NCBI RefSeq assembly: GCF_007570825.1
Contig: NZ_SUNB01000001.1
Coordinates: 558,001-622,000, forward strand
Length of the DNA stretch: 64,000 nt
Source of the DNA: Pleionea sediminis
Lineage (GTDB): Bacteria; Pseudomonadota; Gammaproteobacteria; Enterobacterales; Kangiellaceae
Direction of reading: 5' to 3'
This document shows positions 42,709-52,048 of the stretch, piece by piece (the first letter of the stretch is position 1; every line of letters begins with the position of its first letter). The position numbers were made by a program, and so were the translations under genes. The notes under the pieces were generated by a model. That model did not search any database. It saw only the letters and a program-made list of their open reading frames with translations, and was not told where the DNA came from.

Positions 42709-45372
42709 TTGCAAAAAAATCAAAAGTTCGAAGGTACTCGCAAGAACGATGAACAAGGCCGTCAAAAAAGCAATAACGAAGATACGGTTCAACATGCGCT
42801 TCTGCAAATAGCTTCACTGTCCAGTCAGGTAAAAAATCTCTCTGATTTTTATAAGGACCTGCATGAGATAGTGAATACCCTTATGAGCGCAAATAACTTT
42901 TATATTGCTCTTAAAACAGATGATCGTTCACACATTCGTTTCGTTTATTTTTGCGATGAAGCCGAAGACGAAAGCTTTGATCCCACGCAATGGCCACCAG
43001 AACCTATAGAAGAATTTAAAAAGACATTATCCGGTTACATTATTAGAACGAGTGAAGCACTTCTTGCGGATTATAATGCACTTCAATCATTAATTTCCCA
43101 TGATGAAATTAGTATGCGAGGCGAACCTCCCGCTCATTGGATGGGTGTTCCATTAAAGGTGATTGATGAAACCATTGGCGTCATGGTCATTCAAACCTAC
43201 AAACAAGAACTCGAATTAACGGAACACGATAAAGAGCTATTAATATTTGTCTCGCAACATATCGCCAGTGTATTAGAACACAAGCAATATGAAGAGCAAC
43301 TTCGTTCATACAATGAAAGACTAGAAATCAAAGTCGCTCAACGCACCGCCATGCTGGAAAAAATTAATCAAGATCTGGAAAAAGAAATTGAAGAGCGGGA
43401 GCGCAATGAAGCGCTTCAAGCAGCACTGTTTAAAATTTCAGAGTTATCAAATACGAGTCATAACCTGGATGAGTTTTACAGTGAGTTACACCATACCATC
43501 AATCAAGTTATGCCCTCTAAAAATTTCTATATTTGTACTTATAAAAAATCAGAGCAAAAAGTTTCATTTCCCTACATTGTTGACGAGTATGATTCTCAAG
43601 CACAAAGCCGAGTACTTGACGAAAACAAACCCGAAAATGAATACTCACCAACAGAATGGGTCCTGAAGAAAGGTGAACCCCTGCTAATCAATAAAAGCAA
43701 TATCGAGCATTGGAAAAAACGAAATGTTATTGTGGGTACAACACCAACGACCTGGCTAGGAGTTCCTTTAATACAAAAGTCAAAAGTCAGAGGCGTGTTA
43801 GCCGTTCAAAGTTATTTAAAAGGAAAGTCATACACTCAGCTTGATAAAGAAATTTTAATGTTTGTTGCTCATCATGTATCAACAGCCATTTATCGAAAAA
43901 AAAATGCCGACTCATTGAAATATGCGCATGACGAATTAAAGAAAGTAAATGACCAACTAGAAAAGCGAGTTGCTGAACGAACACAAGAACTATCAATAAC
44001 TAACTCTACTTTGAAAAAAATGCTCGACGAACGTAATAAGATGCAAAAAAAACTCGCGTTTGAAGCTTTTCATGACAGCTTAACCGGACTTCCAAATCGC
44101 GCATTATTCACTGACCGTCTAAACCAAATCATTCAACAAAGACTAAGAAATAGAGAAATTTCCTTTACCGTTTTATTTCTTGATCTCGATCGTTTCAAAG
44201 TGATTAACGATAGTTTGGGCCACATCATGGGTGACAAACTTTTACAAGAAGTTGCCGGCCGCCTGGAAGACTGCATTCGTCCAAATGATACCGTCGCTCG
44301 ACTGGGTGGTGATGAGTTTTGCGTGCTACTTCGGGATATCAATATGCCTCGTGATGCAGCAATCATCGCCGACCGAATTATCGCCTCAATTTCCACTCCT
44401 TTTCAACTTGATGAACATAAAATTTTCACCTCCACCAGTATTGGTATTGCGATTTGTACAGATGATTACAGCAGTCCAGAAGATGTTTTAAGAGACGCGG
44501 ATGCTGCCATGTATCACGCAAAAGCCAGCGGTAAAGCTCGTTATTCTATGTTTGACAATGACATGTACTCTACCGCAATGAAGCGATTACGCATTGAGAG
44601 TGATTTACGGCACGCCTTAGAAAAACAACAGATTAAAGTTTTTTACCAACCTATTATTGAATTAGAAACGGGACGAATCGTGTCGTTTGAAGCATTAGCC
44701 CGATGGATTCATGATGATATGGGATTCATACCACCGGATGAGTTTATACCAATTGCTGAAGAAACAGGTATGATTCATGAAATCGGATCTTATGTACTAA
44801 ACCAATCTTTAAGGACATTAAAGCATTGGCAATCACGTAGCCAGTCAGCTAACGACATATCCGTTAGCGTCAACTTTTCATCGAAACAAATTGAACATCA
44901 CGACCTATTAGAAGAAATAAAACAAGCATTGGATGATAACAAGCTTTCATCAAAACACTTAAAAGTAGAGATTACAGAAAGTTTGTTGATTCGCAGTGCG
45001 CAACTCGCACAAAAACTCCTAAAGTCATTATCTGAAATTAATATTGAAGTATTGCTCGATGATTTCGGTACCGGATACTCGTCCTTAAGTTATTTACATA
45101 AGTTTACTTTGCACACGATAAAAATTGACCGTTCGTTTATCGATAAGATGGATACCAGTAAAGAACATTTGACCATTGTTAAAGCGATTGCATTTATGTG
45201 CCAAGATTTAAATTTAGGCTTAATTGCTGAGGGTATCGAGTCGAAAAAGCACATTGATATTTTAAAAAGTCATGGTATTCGTCATGCGCAAGGTTATCAC
45301 TTTAGCAAACCTGTACCTGCCGATGAGGCAGCAGAACTCATAAAAGAATTTAATTCAAAAACGAACAACTAA
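42709..45372 (+). CDS. dual-GAF GGDEF-EAL protein for cyclic di-GMP turnover
   Basis: An 887-residue cytoplasmic protein. Two related sensor modules come first: GAF1 about 25-200 and GAF2 about 240-395, each opened by a similar LSDFYKDLHEIVNTLM / LDEFYSELHHTINQVM segment and followed by coiled coils (EERERNEALQAALF; KYAHDELKKVNDQLEKRVAERT). The GGDEF domain has an intact GGDEF at 533-537 and inhibitory-site-like RLGGDE context; the EAL domain has E661-A-L and all usual metal positions (VSVNFS, VEITES, LDDFGTG, IKIDRSF, IAEGIE). Both activities may exist. TTG 42709 is the start: GAGG is 12 bases upstream and no ATG fits. Ends overlapping the opposite tilS stop by 4 bases. Confidence 0.93.
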   Translation: MQKNQKFEGTRKNDEQGRQKSNNEDTVQHALLQIASLSSQVKNLSDFYKDLHEIVNTLMSANNFYIALKTDDRSHIRFVYFCDEAEDESFDPTQWPPEPIEEFKKTLSGYIIRTSEALLADYNALQSLISHDEISMRGEPPAHWMGVPLKVIDETIGVMVIQTYKQELELTEHDKELLIFVSQHIASVLEHKQYEEQLRSYNERLEIKVAQRTAMLEKINQDLEKEIEERERNEALQAALFKISELSNTSHNLDEFYSELHHTINQVMPSKNFYICTYKKSEQKVSFPYIVDEYDSQAQSRVLDENKPENEYSPTEWVLKKGEPLLINKSNIEHWKKRNVIVGTTPTTWLGVPLIQKSKVRGVLAVQSYLKGKSYTQLDKEILMFVAHHVSTAIYRKKNADSLKYAHDELKKVNDQLEKRVAERTQELSITNSTLKKMLDERNKMQKKLAFEAFHDSLTGLPNRALFTDRLNQIIQQRLRNREISFTVLFLDLDRFKVINDSLGHIMGDKLLQEVAGRLEDCIRPNDTVARLGGDEFCVLLRDINMPRDAAIIADRIIASISTPFQLDEHKIFTSTSIGIAICTDDYSSPEDVLRDADAAMYHAKASGKARYSMFDNDMYSTAMKRLRIESDLRHALEKQQIKVFYQPIIELETGRIVSFEALARWIHDDMGFIPPDEFIPIAEETGMIHEIGSYVLNQSLRTLKHWQSRSQSANDISVSVNFSSKQIEHHDLLEEIKQALDDNKLSSKHLKVEITESLLIRSAQLAQKLLKSLSEINIEVLLDDFGTGYSSLSYLHKFTLHTIKIDRSFIDKMDTSKEHLTIVKAIAFMCQDLNLGLIAEGIESKKHIDILKSHGIRHAQGYHFSKPVPADEAAELIKEFNSKTNN

Positions 45373-46709
45373 CTTTTTTCTTCAAGCTTAAATTCAATCG
45401 CACTTCCTGGCTCGGCAAAAAAAGAGTAGTCGTAAAAATACCCAACGGCAGCAACCAATTGCTCATCGTAAAAAACTAATGGAATTTTATCCCTTTCCCA
45501 CCCTGGAACACCTGACTCATTAAAGAATTTTTTTAATGTTGTTGCCTTACTCCGAGTATGAGGCCAACATCGCTCGCCTCCTTTTCTCGAGCGAACAGTA
45601 ACCCGGACCGACTTGTCAGGAGCTCGGATACCGCGTTTACTGTTAGTACTCGCCGTCAGTTGCCGATTTATTTTGGGTAATACAATTGTTTCAGGAAAAT
45701 TTGCCCAATGGTATTCATAATCGACTGGTTGGGTTAAAGCCTCTGGAATCATGTATAAGCATTGGCCTGATTGTTTTAAACAATATTCCCCTGTCGCAAG
45801 AGTTATTTGACTATCAATAGTACTCTCTTGCAATTGACGCACAAATTCTTCGAGCTTGGATGAGCTGGGAGCCATAAGTTCGAATTGAACAATCCAGTAG
45901 CGCAGGAGGTTTATCAACCTATCCCAAGATAGTACCTTAAGATCTGCAATCGATAATCCATCTTGCTCTTCCTTGTACACTTGCCTGAAATCGGATTCAG
46001 CGAACTCATCCAACAGCCTTTGCGTGGATTCCATATGTTTACCAAAACGAACGACGGGGTCGCGGTAACCAGACCACTGCTTCTCAATCACAGGAAGAAT
46101 GTCGTTTCTTAAAAAATTACGCCGTTGATCCGACTCAAAATTTGAAGGATCATCAATCCAATTTAACTGATGTGTGTTCGCAAACTCGGCAAGTTGAGAT
46201 CGGCAAGAATTTAAAAATGGTCTTAACACCTGAATATCATATCTTTGTGAGTCTGCTTGCATTCCTCTAACACCAGCAACCCCACTGCCACGAAGCAAGT
46301 TAAGAAAAATAGTCTCAACTTGATCATCTTTATGATGAGCTAACCATAGAACATCATTTTTAGAAATTTTATTTTGAAAAACACGCCAACGTTCTTTACG
46401 TGCTAATTGCTCCAACCCTTGCCGTGTTTGATTTGATAAAGTGACTTTTTCGCTGTGAAACTTTACATTGAGCCAGTGACAGAAGTCACGACAATGCTCT
46501 TCCCATTCATCGGCTTGCTCAGCAATTCCATGATTTACATGAATGGCTCTTAATTGTACTGAAGGATAATGACGAGAAATCTGCTTGAGCGCATATAACA
46601 AAACGGTTGAGTCCATTCCTCCGCTGTATCCGATCCACCAAATATTTGGCAAAGTATTACAGCTAAGAAATTGCTCTAAAGACTCAATAAGTTGTTCAGA
46701 TTCAGCCAT
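45369..46709 (-). CDS. tilS: tRNA(Ile)-lysidine synthase
   Basis: A 446-residue N-type PP-loop enzyme that puts lysine on C34 of tRNA-Ile(CAU) to switch it to AUA reading. Signature SGGMDSTVLLYAL lies near residue 30; HVNHGI, LAHHKDDQVETIFLNLLRGSGVAGVRGM and the domain to about 215 follow, then the TilS substrate-binding and C-terminal domains (RVTVRSRKGGERCWPHTRSK, LKKFFNESGVPGWERDKIPL). The 3' end overlaps by 4 bases the end of the GGDEF-EAL gene on the other strand. accA precedes it on the same strand with a 64-base gap, the common accA-tilS order. Confidence 0.95.
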   Translation of the reverse strand: MAESEQLIESLEQFLSCNTLPNIWWIGYSGGMDSTVLLYALKQISRHYPSVQLRAIHVNHGIAEQADEWEEHCRDFCHWLNVKFHSEKVTLSNQTRQGLEQLARKERWRVFQNKISKNDVLWLAHHKDDQVETIFLNLLRGSGVAGVRGMQADSQRYDIQVLRPFLNSCRSQLAEFANTHQLNWIDDPSNFESDQRRNFLRNDILPVIEKQWSGYRDPVVRFGKHMESTQRLLDEFAESDFRQVYKEEQDGLSIADLKVLSWDRLINLLRYWIVQFELMAPSSSKLEEFVRQLQESTIDSQITLATGEYCLKQSGQCLYMIPEALTQPVDYEYHWANFPETIVLPKINRQLTASTNSKRGIRAPDKSVRVTVRSRKGGERCWPHTRSKATTLKKFFNESGVPGWERDKIPLVFYDEQLVAAVGYFYDYSFFAEPGSAIEFKLEEKS

Positions 46710-46773
46710 GTTTCACCAGTATCATGACAGCATGATCATCGAGCCGCTAAAAACACTGGCGAATACAAAACCA

Positions 46774-47733
46774 TTAATTTTCTTCGTAGACACCAAAAGA
46801 CATCAGGCGTTGATAACGTAAATCTAACAGCTCTTCGATCGACAACTCTTTAAGCGCACTCAAATCTTCCACAATTCGTTGCTTGAGTTGCACAGCTGTT
46901 ACCGAAGGATCGCGATGCGCTCCTCCGAGTGGTTCTTCGACTATCGCATCGATGAGTTCAAGACTTTTCAAACGGCGAGCAGTAATTCCCATGGCTTGCG
47001 CAGCTTCTTTTGCTTTTTCAGCACTTTTCCATAAAATCGAAGCACAACCTTCTGGAGAAATGACCGAGTAAGTTGAGTTTTGCAACATATTAACTCGATC
47101 ACCAACACCAATCGCCAAGGCGCCACCCGATCCACCCTCGCCAATAACGGTACAAACGATAGGGGTTTTAAGCGTCGCCATTTCTTTCAAGTTGCGCGCA
47201 ATCGCTTCGCTCTGACCACGCTCTTCAGCGCCGACACCTGGGTATGCTCCGGGCGTATCAATGAAGGTAACGATTGGCATTTTAAATTTTTCTGCCATGT
47301 GCATTAAGCGTAAAGCTTTTCGATACCCCTCAGGTCGTGGCATTCCGAAATTACGCTTAATTTTCTCTTTCGTATCACGTCCTTTTTGATGGCCAATCAC
47401 CATAACAGGTTCATCATTCAACCGAGCAACCCCACCAACAATGGCCCAATCATTGGAAAATGCACGATCGCCACAGAGTTCTTCAAAATCGGTGAAAATA
47501 AGATCAAGATAATCTTGGGTATAAGGACGTTGAGGATGTCGAGCAAGTTGAGCAATTTGCCAGGCATCTAAATCTTTAAAAATTTGTTCCGTTAGCTCAG
47601 TGCTTTTCTTCTGCAGACGAGCGATTTCCTCAGAAATATTGATTTCTGCATCACTGCCCACCAAACGAAGTTCTTCTATCTGTGCTTCTAATTCAGCGAT
47701 GGGCTGCTCAAAGTCTAAAAAATGCATGCTCAT
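46774..47733 (-). CDS. accA: acetyl-CoA carboxylase carboxyltransferase subunit alpha
   Basis: A 319-residue AccA (E. coli 319) that, with AccD, transfers CO2 from biotin to acetyl-CoA at the start of fatty acid synthesis. Typical segments are [19 protein letters not shown]-type start, [76 protein letters not shown] and [15 protein letters not shown] (oxyanion). MSMHFL or the second Met could be the start. tilS follows on the same strand. Confidence 0.96.
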   Translation of the reverse strand: MSMHFLDFEQPIAELEAQIEELRLVGSDAEINISEEIARLQKKSTELTEQIFKDLDAWQIAQLARHPQRPYTQDYLDLIFTDFEELCGDRAFSNDWAIVGGVARLNDEPVMVIGHQKGRDTKEKIKRNFGMPRPEGYRKALRLMHMAEKFKMPIVTFIDTPGAYPGVGAEERGQSEAIARNLKEMATLKTPIVCTVIGEGGSGGALAIGVGDRVNMLQNSTYSVISPEGCASILWKSAEKAKEAAQAMGITARRLKSLELIDAIVEEPLGGAHRDPSVTAVQLKQRIVEDLSALKELSIEELLDLRYQRLMSFGVYEEN

Positions 47734-47879
47734 AATCCATATTACTCTAATCGTTTCTACCGGAGACGGTATGGGAAAGCTATTCTAACGACTTTGCCAA
47801 TATATTCAATCTATAAGAAATCGGACAAGTTTGATTATAGCAGACGTCCTTGCCCAATCATTTTTCAAAGAGATGACAA

Positions 47880-48251
47880 TTAAGACTTATCTTTTAAATA
47901 AAAAATTCCAGGAATCCAGGACTTTTTAATTTCCTGTGTCGACTCGAGTAAACTTTCTTCGTCGCTGACGAAACGGAAGTTGGATAATCCAATATTAATA
48001 TTATCGTTGTGTCTTAAAGGACTGGATTGTACTTTCTTGTTATTGACGAAGGTACCGTTGGTACTGTTTGCGTCTTCAATCCATACTTCACCAAACCCCT
48101 GTTTGATGTTCAACTGCGCATGCTCAAAGCTCACAGATGGATCTTCAAGGTGAATATCGCAGTCGGATGAGCGACCAATAGACAAACACTCTTTATCAAG
48201 AGTAAATCGCGGTCCAGTCTCACCATCCGAAATTAACACCAAGTAGGCCAT
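47880..48251 (-). CDS. single FHA-domain protein
   Basis: A 123-residue protein that is one FHA domain (about 15-95): SIGRSSDCDIHLEDPSVSFEHAQL and NSTNGTFVNNKK carry the G-R, S, H and N phosphothreonine-binding positions. A 25-residue C-terminal tail (ESLLESTQEIKKSWIPGIFYLKDKS) follows. GAGGAGC precedes ATG by 6 bases. It may recognise a protein phosphorylated by the tandem kinase at 5560-7314, but that is only inference since the genes are 40 kb apart. Flanked by accA (same strand, upstream gap 146) and queF. Confidence 0.9.
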   Translation of the reverse strand: MAYLVLISDGETGPRFTLDKECLSIGRSSDCDIHLEDPSVSFEHAQLNIKQGFGEVWIEDANSTNGTFVNNKKVQSSPLRHNDNINIGLSNFRFVSDEESLLESTQEIKKSWIPGIFYLKDKS

Positions 48252-48396
48252 ATTTGGCTCCTCTATATCGACTATCAGTATGGGCAGTAAGAATAGACTG
48301 ATAAATAAACAGTTTCGTTGCGTTTCGTCACATTATCCTGCCCACTTTTCGAGTAAGCAATCACAATTTACCGAACCGCCAGCTTTAGCCCTTCTA

Positions 48397-49212
48397 TTAT
48401 TGACGAGCGGTTCTCAAAAACGGTATACAACTTTCAAAATTACTGCGCCATGGATTGATGTCTAAACCACCGCGTCGTGTGTATCGGGCATAAACGGACA
48501 ATTTATTAGGCCGACAAATTCGCATAATATCTTGATAGATGCGTTCGACACACTGCTCATGAAATTCATTGTGATTGCGAAATGACACTATGTACTTAAG
48601 TAATTGGCTTTTATTGATCGCTTTTCCTTGATAACGCACAATTAAAGTTGCCCAGTCGGGTTGCGAAGTAATCAAGCAATTACTTTTTAATAAATGCGAA
48701 TACAGTGTTTCTTCAACGTTATCATCTTGCTCACTGCATTCGAGTAAGTCAGGTTGATAGTCAAAGGTCTCACACTCAACCTCTAACATGTCGATCAGTT
48801 GTCCTTCAATCGTGCCAAATCCTAAATGTTGATATTCATCCAGTGAATATAAGGTGATATCAACATCGCAATTTGCCGCCTCCGATAAGTCTTCTTTTAA
48901 AGTTCGATGTAATTCATCTCTGTCAATGCGCTCTTGATTGAACGAATTTAAATAAAGTTTAAACGATTTCGACTCGATGATATGACTGGACTCACAGGGA
49001 AATCGAAATTCAGCAATCGCTACTTCCGGTTTACCTTTCTTATCAAGCCAGGATAACTCGTAAGCCGTCCACAAATCGACACCATAAAAAGGTAGGGGTT
49101 GATCGATCCCTATCTCAATACGCTTTTCTTTGCGTTCAACAGGAAACAAAAGTGTCGGATCATAAACTTCAGGATATTCTGTCGCTTGACCGAGTGGAAT
49201 TTTTTTTGTCAT
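48397..49212 (-). CDS. queF: NADPH-dependent preQ0 reductase
   Basis: A 271-residue QueF of the long (E. coli, 282) form, reducing 7-cyano-7-deazaguanine to preQ1 for queuosine in tRNA. The two tunnel-fold halves are visible: the first has RIEIGIDQPLPFYGVDLWTAYELSW and, near residue 80, the short-form-like segment FRFPCESSHIIESKSFKLYLNSF; the second has QPDWATLIVRYQGK and the ending RYTRRGGLDINPWR, typical of the family. The thioimide Cys of long-form QueF lies further on, in the region around LLKSNCLITSQPDW. Convergent or lone; rlmM precedes it on the same strand by 51 bases. Confidence 0.95.
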   Translation of the reverse strand: MTKKIPLGQATEYPEVYDPTLLFPVERKEKRIEIGIDQPLPFYGVDLWTAYELSWLDKKGKPEVAIAEFRFPCESSHIIESKSFKLYLNSFNQERIDRDELHRTLKEDLSEAANCDVDITLYSLDEYQHLGFGTIEGQLIDMLEVECETFDYQPDLLECSEQDDNVEETLYSHLLKSNCLITSQPDWATLIVRYQGKAINKSQLLKYIVSFRNHNEFHEQCVERIYQDIMRICRPNKLSVYARYTRRGGLDINPWRSNFESCIPFLRTARQ

Positions 49213-49263
49213 ACCTGATTAACTCTAGTTAGAAGATTATCGTTGCTATAACTCAAATCTAGA

Positions 49264-50382
49264 TTAATTAGACAAGGATAGATACACCGTGATTTCTTCA
49301 CGGTCGTGATAGAGCTGCTTTGCTTGAATCGAATAAGGTAATTCTTCCAGCTTTTCCCGGATTATTTCAAAACACTCTTTGACCATGGCGTACCGCTTTT
49401 TCATGGGCAACTTTAGATTAAAAATTGCGCGCTCAGAAGCGCCGTCTTTAATCCAGTCGGCCATCAACCCCGCAATACGTGATGGCTTTTCAACCATATC
49501 ACAAACTAACCAGTTTACCGGATAAGGAGGACGATAAACAAAGCCATCCGCTTTAATATGTTCAACTTGACCACTGCTCATTAAGGAATCAGCCATATCA
49601 CCATTATCGATGGCCATAACTTGCAGCTCTCGGCGAACCAACTGATAAGTCCAACCGCCTGGGCAAGCCCCCAAATCAACCGCCGTCTTCCCAAGGCCAA
49701 ATAAGGAATTTCTCTCTTTAGCATCAAGAAAATGCAAAATGGCTTCATCGAGTTTTAGTGTCGATCGACTTGGCGCGTCACCGGGCATTTTCAAATGGGC
49801 TATGCCGCAAGCCCACTTTGGTTGGTTGTTAAATAAAGACCACCCCAGCCACACCTTGGTGCTCTCAATAAATAAAAGATTCAAGCACCAATCTGACTTG
49901 TCGTCGAATACTCCGGCAACTTTAAGCGATTGTTTAACTGGTGAAACAATTTTCTTGGCTAACTTAGCCAAAGACTTACCTTGATTAGTGTCAGTAAACC
50001 AGGGATTGATTTGTCGAACAGATGGAGATTCATTCAAAGCTTCAATCATCCCCGTCACCCGATCGTCGGGATCAAGGCCATCAATCGGTTCCAGAGTAAG
50101 CATTAAATCACGCGAAAATATCAACTTATTGACGTCAATATGACACAACAGATTTTGAGCCGACTCGGGGTCATAGCAGCGAAAAAGAGCAAAACCATCA
50201 CCCGACACGGCTTGAACGTAACCATAAATACCTAATTCCTGAGCAACATCTTGTAATTCTTGTGCCGCCTCTGATTCAAAGCCACAACGACAGAGCACCA
50301 GCAAATCTTTAGCATGAGTTGCTTCGACTTGGCTTAAATAGGCATCGCGTTGGTCATTTGTGTTGGTTGAATGCATGCTCAA
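49264..50382 (-). CDS. rlmM: 23S rRNA 2'-O-ribose methyltransferase (C2498)
   Basis: A 372-residue RlmM (E. coli 366), which methylates the ribose of C2498 in 23S rRNA. The N-terminal THUMP-like half (about 25-190: LLVLCRCGFESEAAQEL, RDLMLTLEPIDGLDPDDRV) is followed by the Rossmann methyltransferase half with SAM motif VDLGACPGGWTYQLVRREL, AIDNGDMAD, VCDMVEKPSR and catalytic-Lys region IFNLKLPMKKRYAM. M3 (MHSTNT) is a possible alternative start. It is on the same strand as the downstream queF, gap 51 bases. Confidence 0.95.
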   Translation of the reverse strand: MSMHSTNTNDQRDAYLSQVEATHAKDLLVLCRCGFESEAAQELQDVAQELGIYGYVQAVSGDGFALFRCYDPESAQNLLCHIDVNKLIFSRDLMLTLEPIDGLDPDDRVTGMIEALNESPSVRQINPWFTDTNQGKSLAKLAKKIVSPVKQSLKVAGVFDDKSDWCLNLLFIESTKVWLGWSLFNNQPKWACGIAHLKMPGDAPSRSTLKLDEAILHFLDAKERNSLFGLGKTAVDLGACPGGWTYQLVRRELQVMAIDNGDMADSLMSSGQVEHIKADGFVYRPPYPVNWLVCDMVEKPSRIAGLMADWIKDGASERAIFNLKLPMKKRYAMVKECFEIIREKLEELPYSIQAKQLYHDREEITVYLSLSN

Positions 50383-50402
50383 TCTTAATAATCGGCTCTA
50401 AC

Positions 50403-50738
50403 TTAAACGTCTGAACGAGGAGGCTTGCCTGCCGGCATAGGAAAGTTTTTCACGACGCTGTTACTTGAAACATCGGAAATTTTGGCGACACCTTGCTTCT
50501 CAACTTCGTCAATTCGAATGACCGAATGCATCGGAACAAAGCTTCGCTTCACACCTTCAAACTCCGCCTTTAACTTTTCTTCCGCTGGATCCACCACAAC
50601 CTGAGTCCGCTCACCGAACACCAGTTCTTCGATTTCAATAAAACCGTATAAATCGCTGGAATAAACATCACGGGCATACACTTCGTATGTTTGGTTGTTA
50701 TTTACGAACATCACTTTAAAAATCTGTGATTGACTCAT
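50403..50738 (-). CDS. DUF1820 family protein
   Basis: A 111-residue protein of the DUF1820 family, restricted mainly to gammaproteobacteria. Recognisable are the start IFKVMFVNNNQTYEVYARDVYSSD, LYGFIEIEELVFGERTQVVVDPAEEKLKAEFEGVKRSFVP and MHSVIRIDEVEKQG, then a Pro-rich end (PMPAGKPPRSDV). Function is unknown; the family is soluble and cytoplasmic. It is 20 bases upstream of rlmM on the same strand and so probably in one transcript with rlmM and perhaps queF. Confidence 0.9.
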   Translation of the reverse strand: MSQSQIFKVMFVNNNQTYEVYARDVYSSDLYGFIEIEELVFGERTQVVVDPAEEKLKAEFEGVKRSFVPMHSVIRIDEVEKQGVAKISDVSSNSVVKNFPMPAGKPPRSDV

Positions 50739-50903
50739 AACACTACTTTTCCTAATCCAATATCACGCCAGGCTCGCATTTTACCTTACCTGATGCGCCA
50801 ACGCAGCAAGGGATAGTTTTATTCTGATACCCACTAAACCTAAAATGTGCCATTCGATTAATTCGGCGATATAATGCGCCAAATTTCAGAGAGAGCTCAT
50901 ATT

Positions 50904-51497
50904 ATGCCCGCCAAAACACCATTGACCGATAAGCTCAGAGAACCATTAAAATTCACCACAGAACTCAAAGGCTTTCCGCTTCAGTTCGAATCGACCTGGG
51001 GTATCTTTTCCCCAAGAGAAGTCGATGAAGGCAGTCGATTATTACTTGACCATATCGAAGTTGATAAAACGGCCAATTGTTTTGATCTCGGATGTGGCTA
51101 TGGCGTTCTCGGCATTACTCTCGCCAAAATGGCCCCCGAAGGCACAACCATCATGGCTGATAAAGATTTTGTTGCCGTAGATTACGCCAATAAAAATGCA
51201 AAAACCAATCGTGCCACCAATGCAAAAGCGATCCTGAGCAATGGACTTGAACAATTGACTGATGAAAAGTTTGACGTCATCGTCTCGAATATTCCGGCAA
51301 AAGTTGGTAACGAAATGCTGACACTTTTTTTACACGATGCATTAGAGCATTTAAATCCCGGTGGTCGTTTTTACGTCGTTACCATTAATGGACTTCGTCA
51401 ATTCATGAAACGAAATTTCAATGAAGTTTTTGGGAATTATAAGAAACACAAACAGGGCAAAAACTATACGGTTGCGAGTGCAATAAAACTGCCATAA
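50904..51497 (+). CDS. class I SAM-dependent methyltransferase, RsmC-like fold
   Basis: A 197-residue methyltransferase of the MTS (small-subunit rRNA methyltransferase) type. SAM motif I is FDLGCGYGVLGITLAKM, the acidic residue after motif II is in MADKDFVAVDYA, and motif IV is VSNIPAK. In RsmC-type N-methyltransferases motif IV is NPPF; here it is NIPA, so the target or chemistry may differ. The N-terminal RsmC domain is absent. ATG 50904 was preferred to 50874 because GAGAGAG lies just before it and the domain begins a few residues later. It is divergent from the DUF1820 gene. The 3' end opens onto a long gene-free stretch. Confidence 0.85.
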   Translation: MPAKTPLTDKLREPLKFTTELKGFPLQFESTWGIFSPREVDEGSRLLLDHIEVDKTANCFDLGCGYGVLGITLAKMAPEGTTIMADKDFVAVDYANKNAKTNRATNAKAILSNGLEQLTDEKFDVIVSNIPAKVGNEMLTLFLHDALEHLNPGGRFYVVTINGLRQFMKRNFNEVFGNYKKHKQGKNYTVASAIKLP

Positions 51498-52048
51498 AAG
51501 GCATTCTTCGCATTGTCATTGGGCTGTAATAATGTTTCCACAAATACTGTGGATAACTATGGGGAAAAGTTTTATAAAAGCGCTCTAAAGCCCCATAAAC
51601 TCAAGAGCAAACTCAAATTGATTGTTTTTTAACCAATATATTTTTCTCTTTATTTTTCAATAGGTTACAAAACAGAACAAGGAAGTTTAAGAAATAATCA
51701 CTTTGTATAAGGGATATCCTAACAACAAATATGATAGAAAAAAAAGTTGTGGATTAATCTTGACTTTCCTTTTCACATACTCGTTTGTCGAAGTTTCACC
51801 AAACTGACTTGTGTGCAAAATTCACACAACTCTATTCACATAATTCGTTAAGACAAAGTAACTACTAACTGCATAAAAACTTGACGAAAAATCTCACTAA
51901 TTTTATTCGCAAGTCAATACCTAAAAACAGTTTTTTTGATCATTTTTCTGCGCCAAATTGAAGCACTTTAAACTCATTAAAAGATGAAACTCAATGACCG
52001 GAAAAATTTTTAAAACAAAAAATATTTTTGTCATAAAGAATAAATTAT
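51498..52048. other. 551-base gene-free AT-rich region with DnaA-box-like sites
   Basis: This stretch separates two converging genes, where promoters are not expected. It is very AT-rich. It holds a perfect DnaA-box complement TGTGGATAA at 51548-51556 and a one-mismatch copy TGTGGATTA at 51748-51756, exactly 200 bases apart, several TTCACA-type sequences at about 51770-51840, and a 7-base inverted repeat TATGGGG/CCCCATA (51558-51564 and 51591-51597). A GATC followed by a T-rich stretch lies near 51939. No open frame with a ribosome site was seen. It may be an origin-like, DnaA-titrating or RNA-encoding region, or just decayed DNA. Confidence 0.5.
51548..51556 (-). promoter_or_regulatory. DnaA-box-like site
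   Basis: TGTGGATAA on the plus strand is the complement of the consensus TTATCCACA with no mismatch. A related site with one mismatch (TGTGGATTA) is at 51748. Such 9-mers occur by chance, so the meaning depends on the surrounding region. Confidence 0.5.

Noticed and set aside
51533-51592. 18-codon frame (MFPQILW...) over the DnaA-box-like site
   Set aside because: Too short, no ribosome site, and it covers the inverted repeat and DnaA-like sequence.
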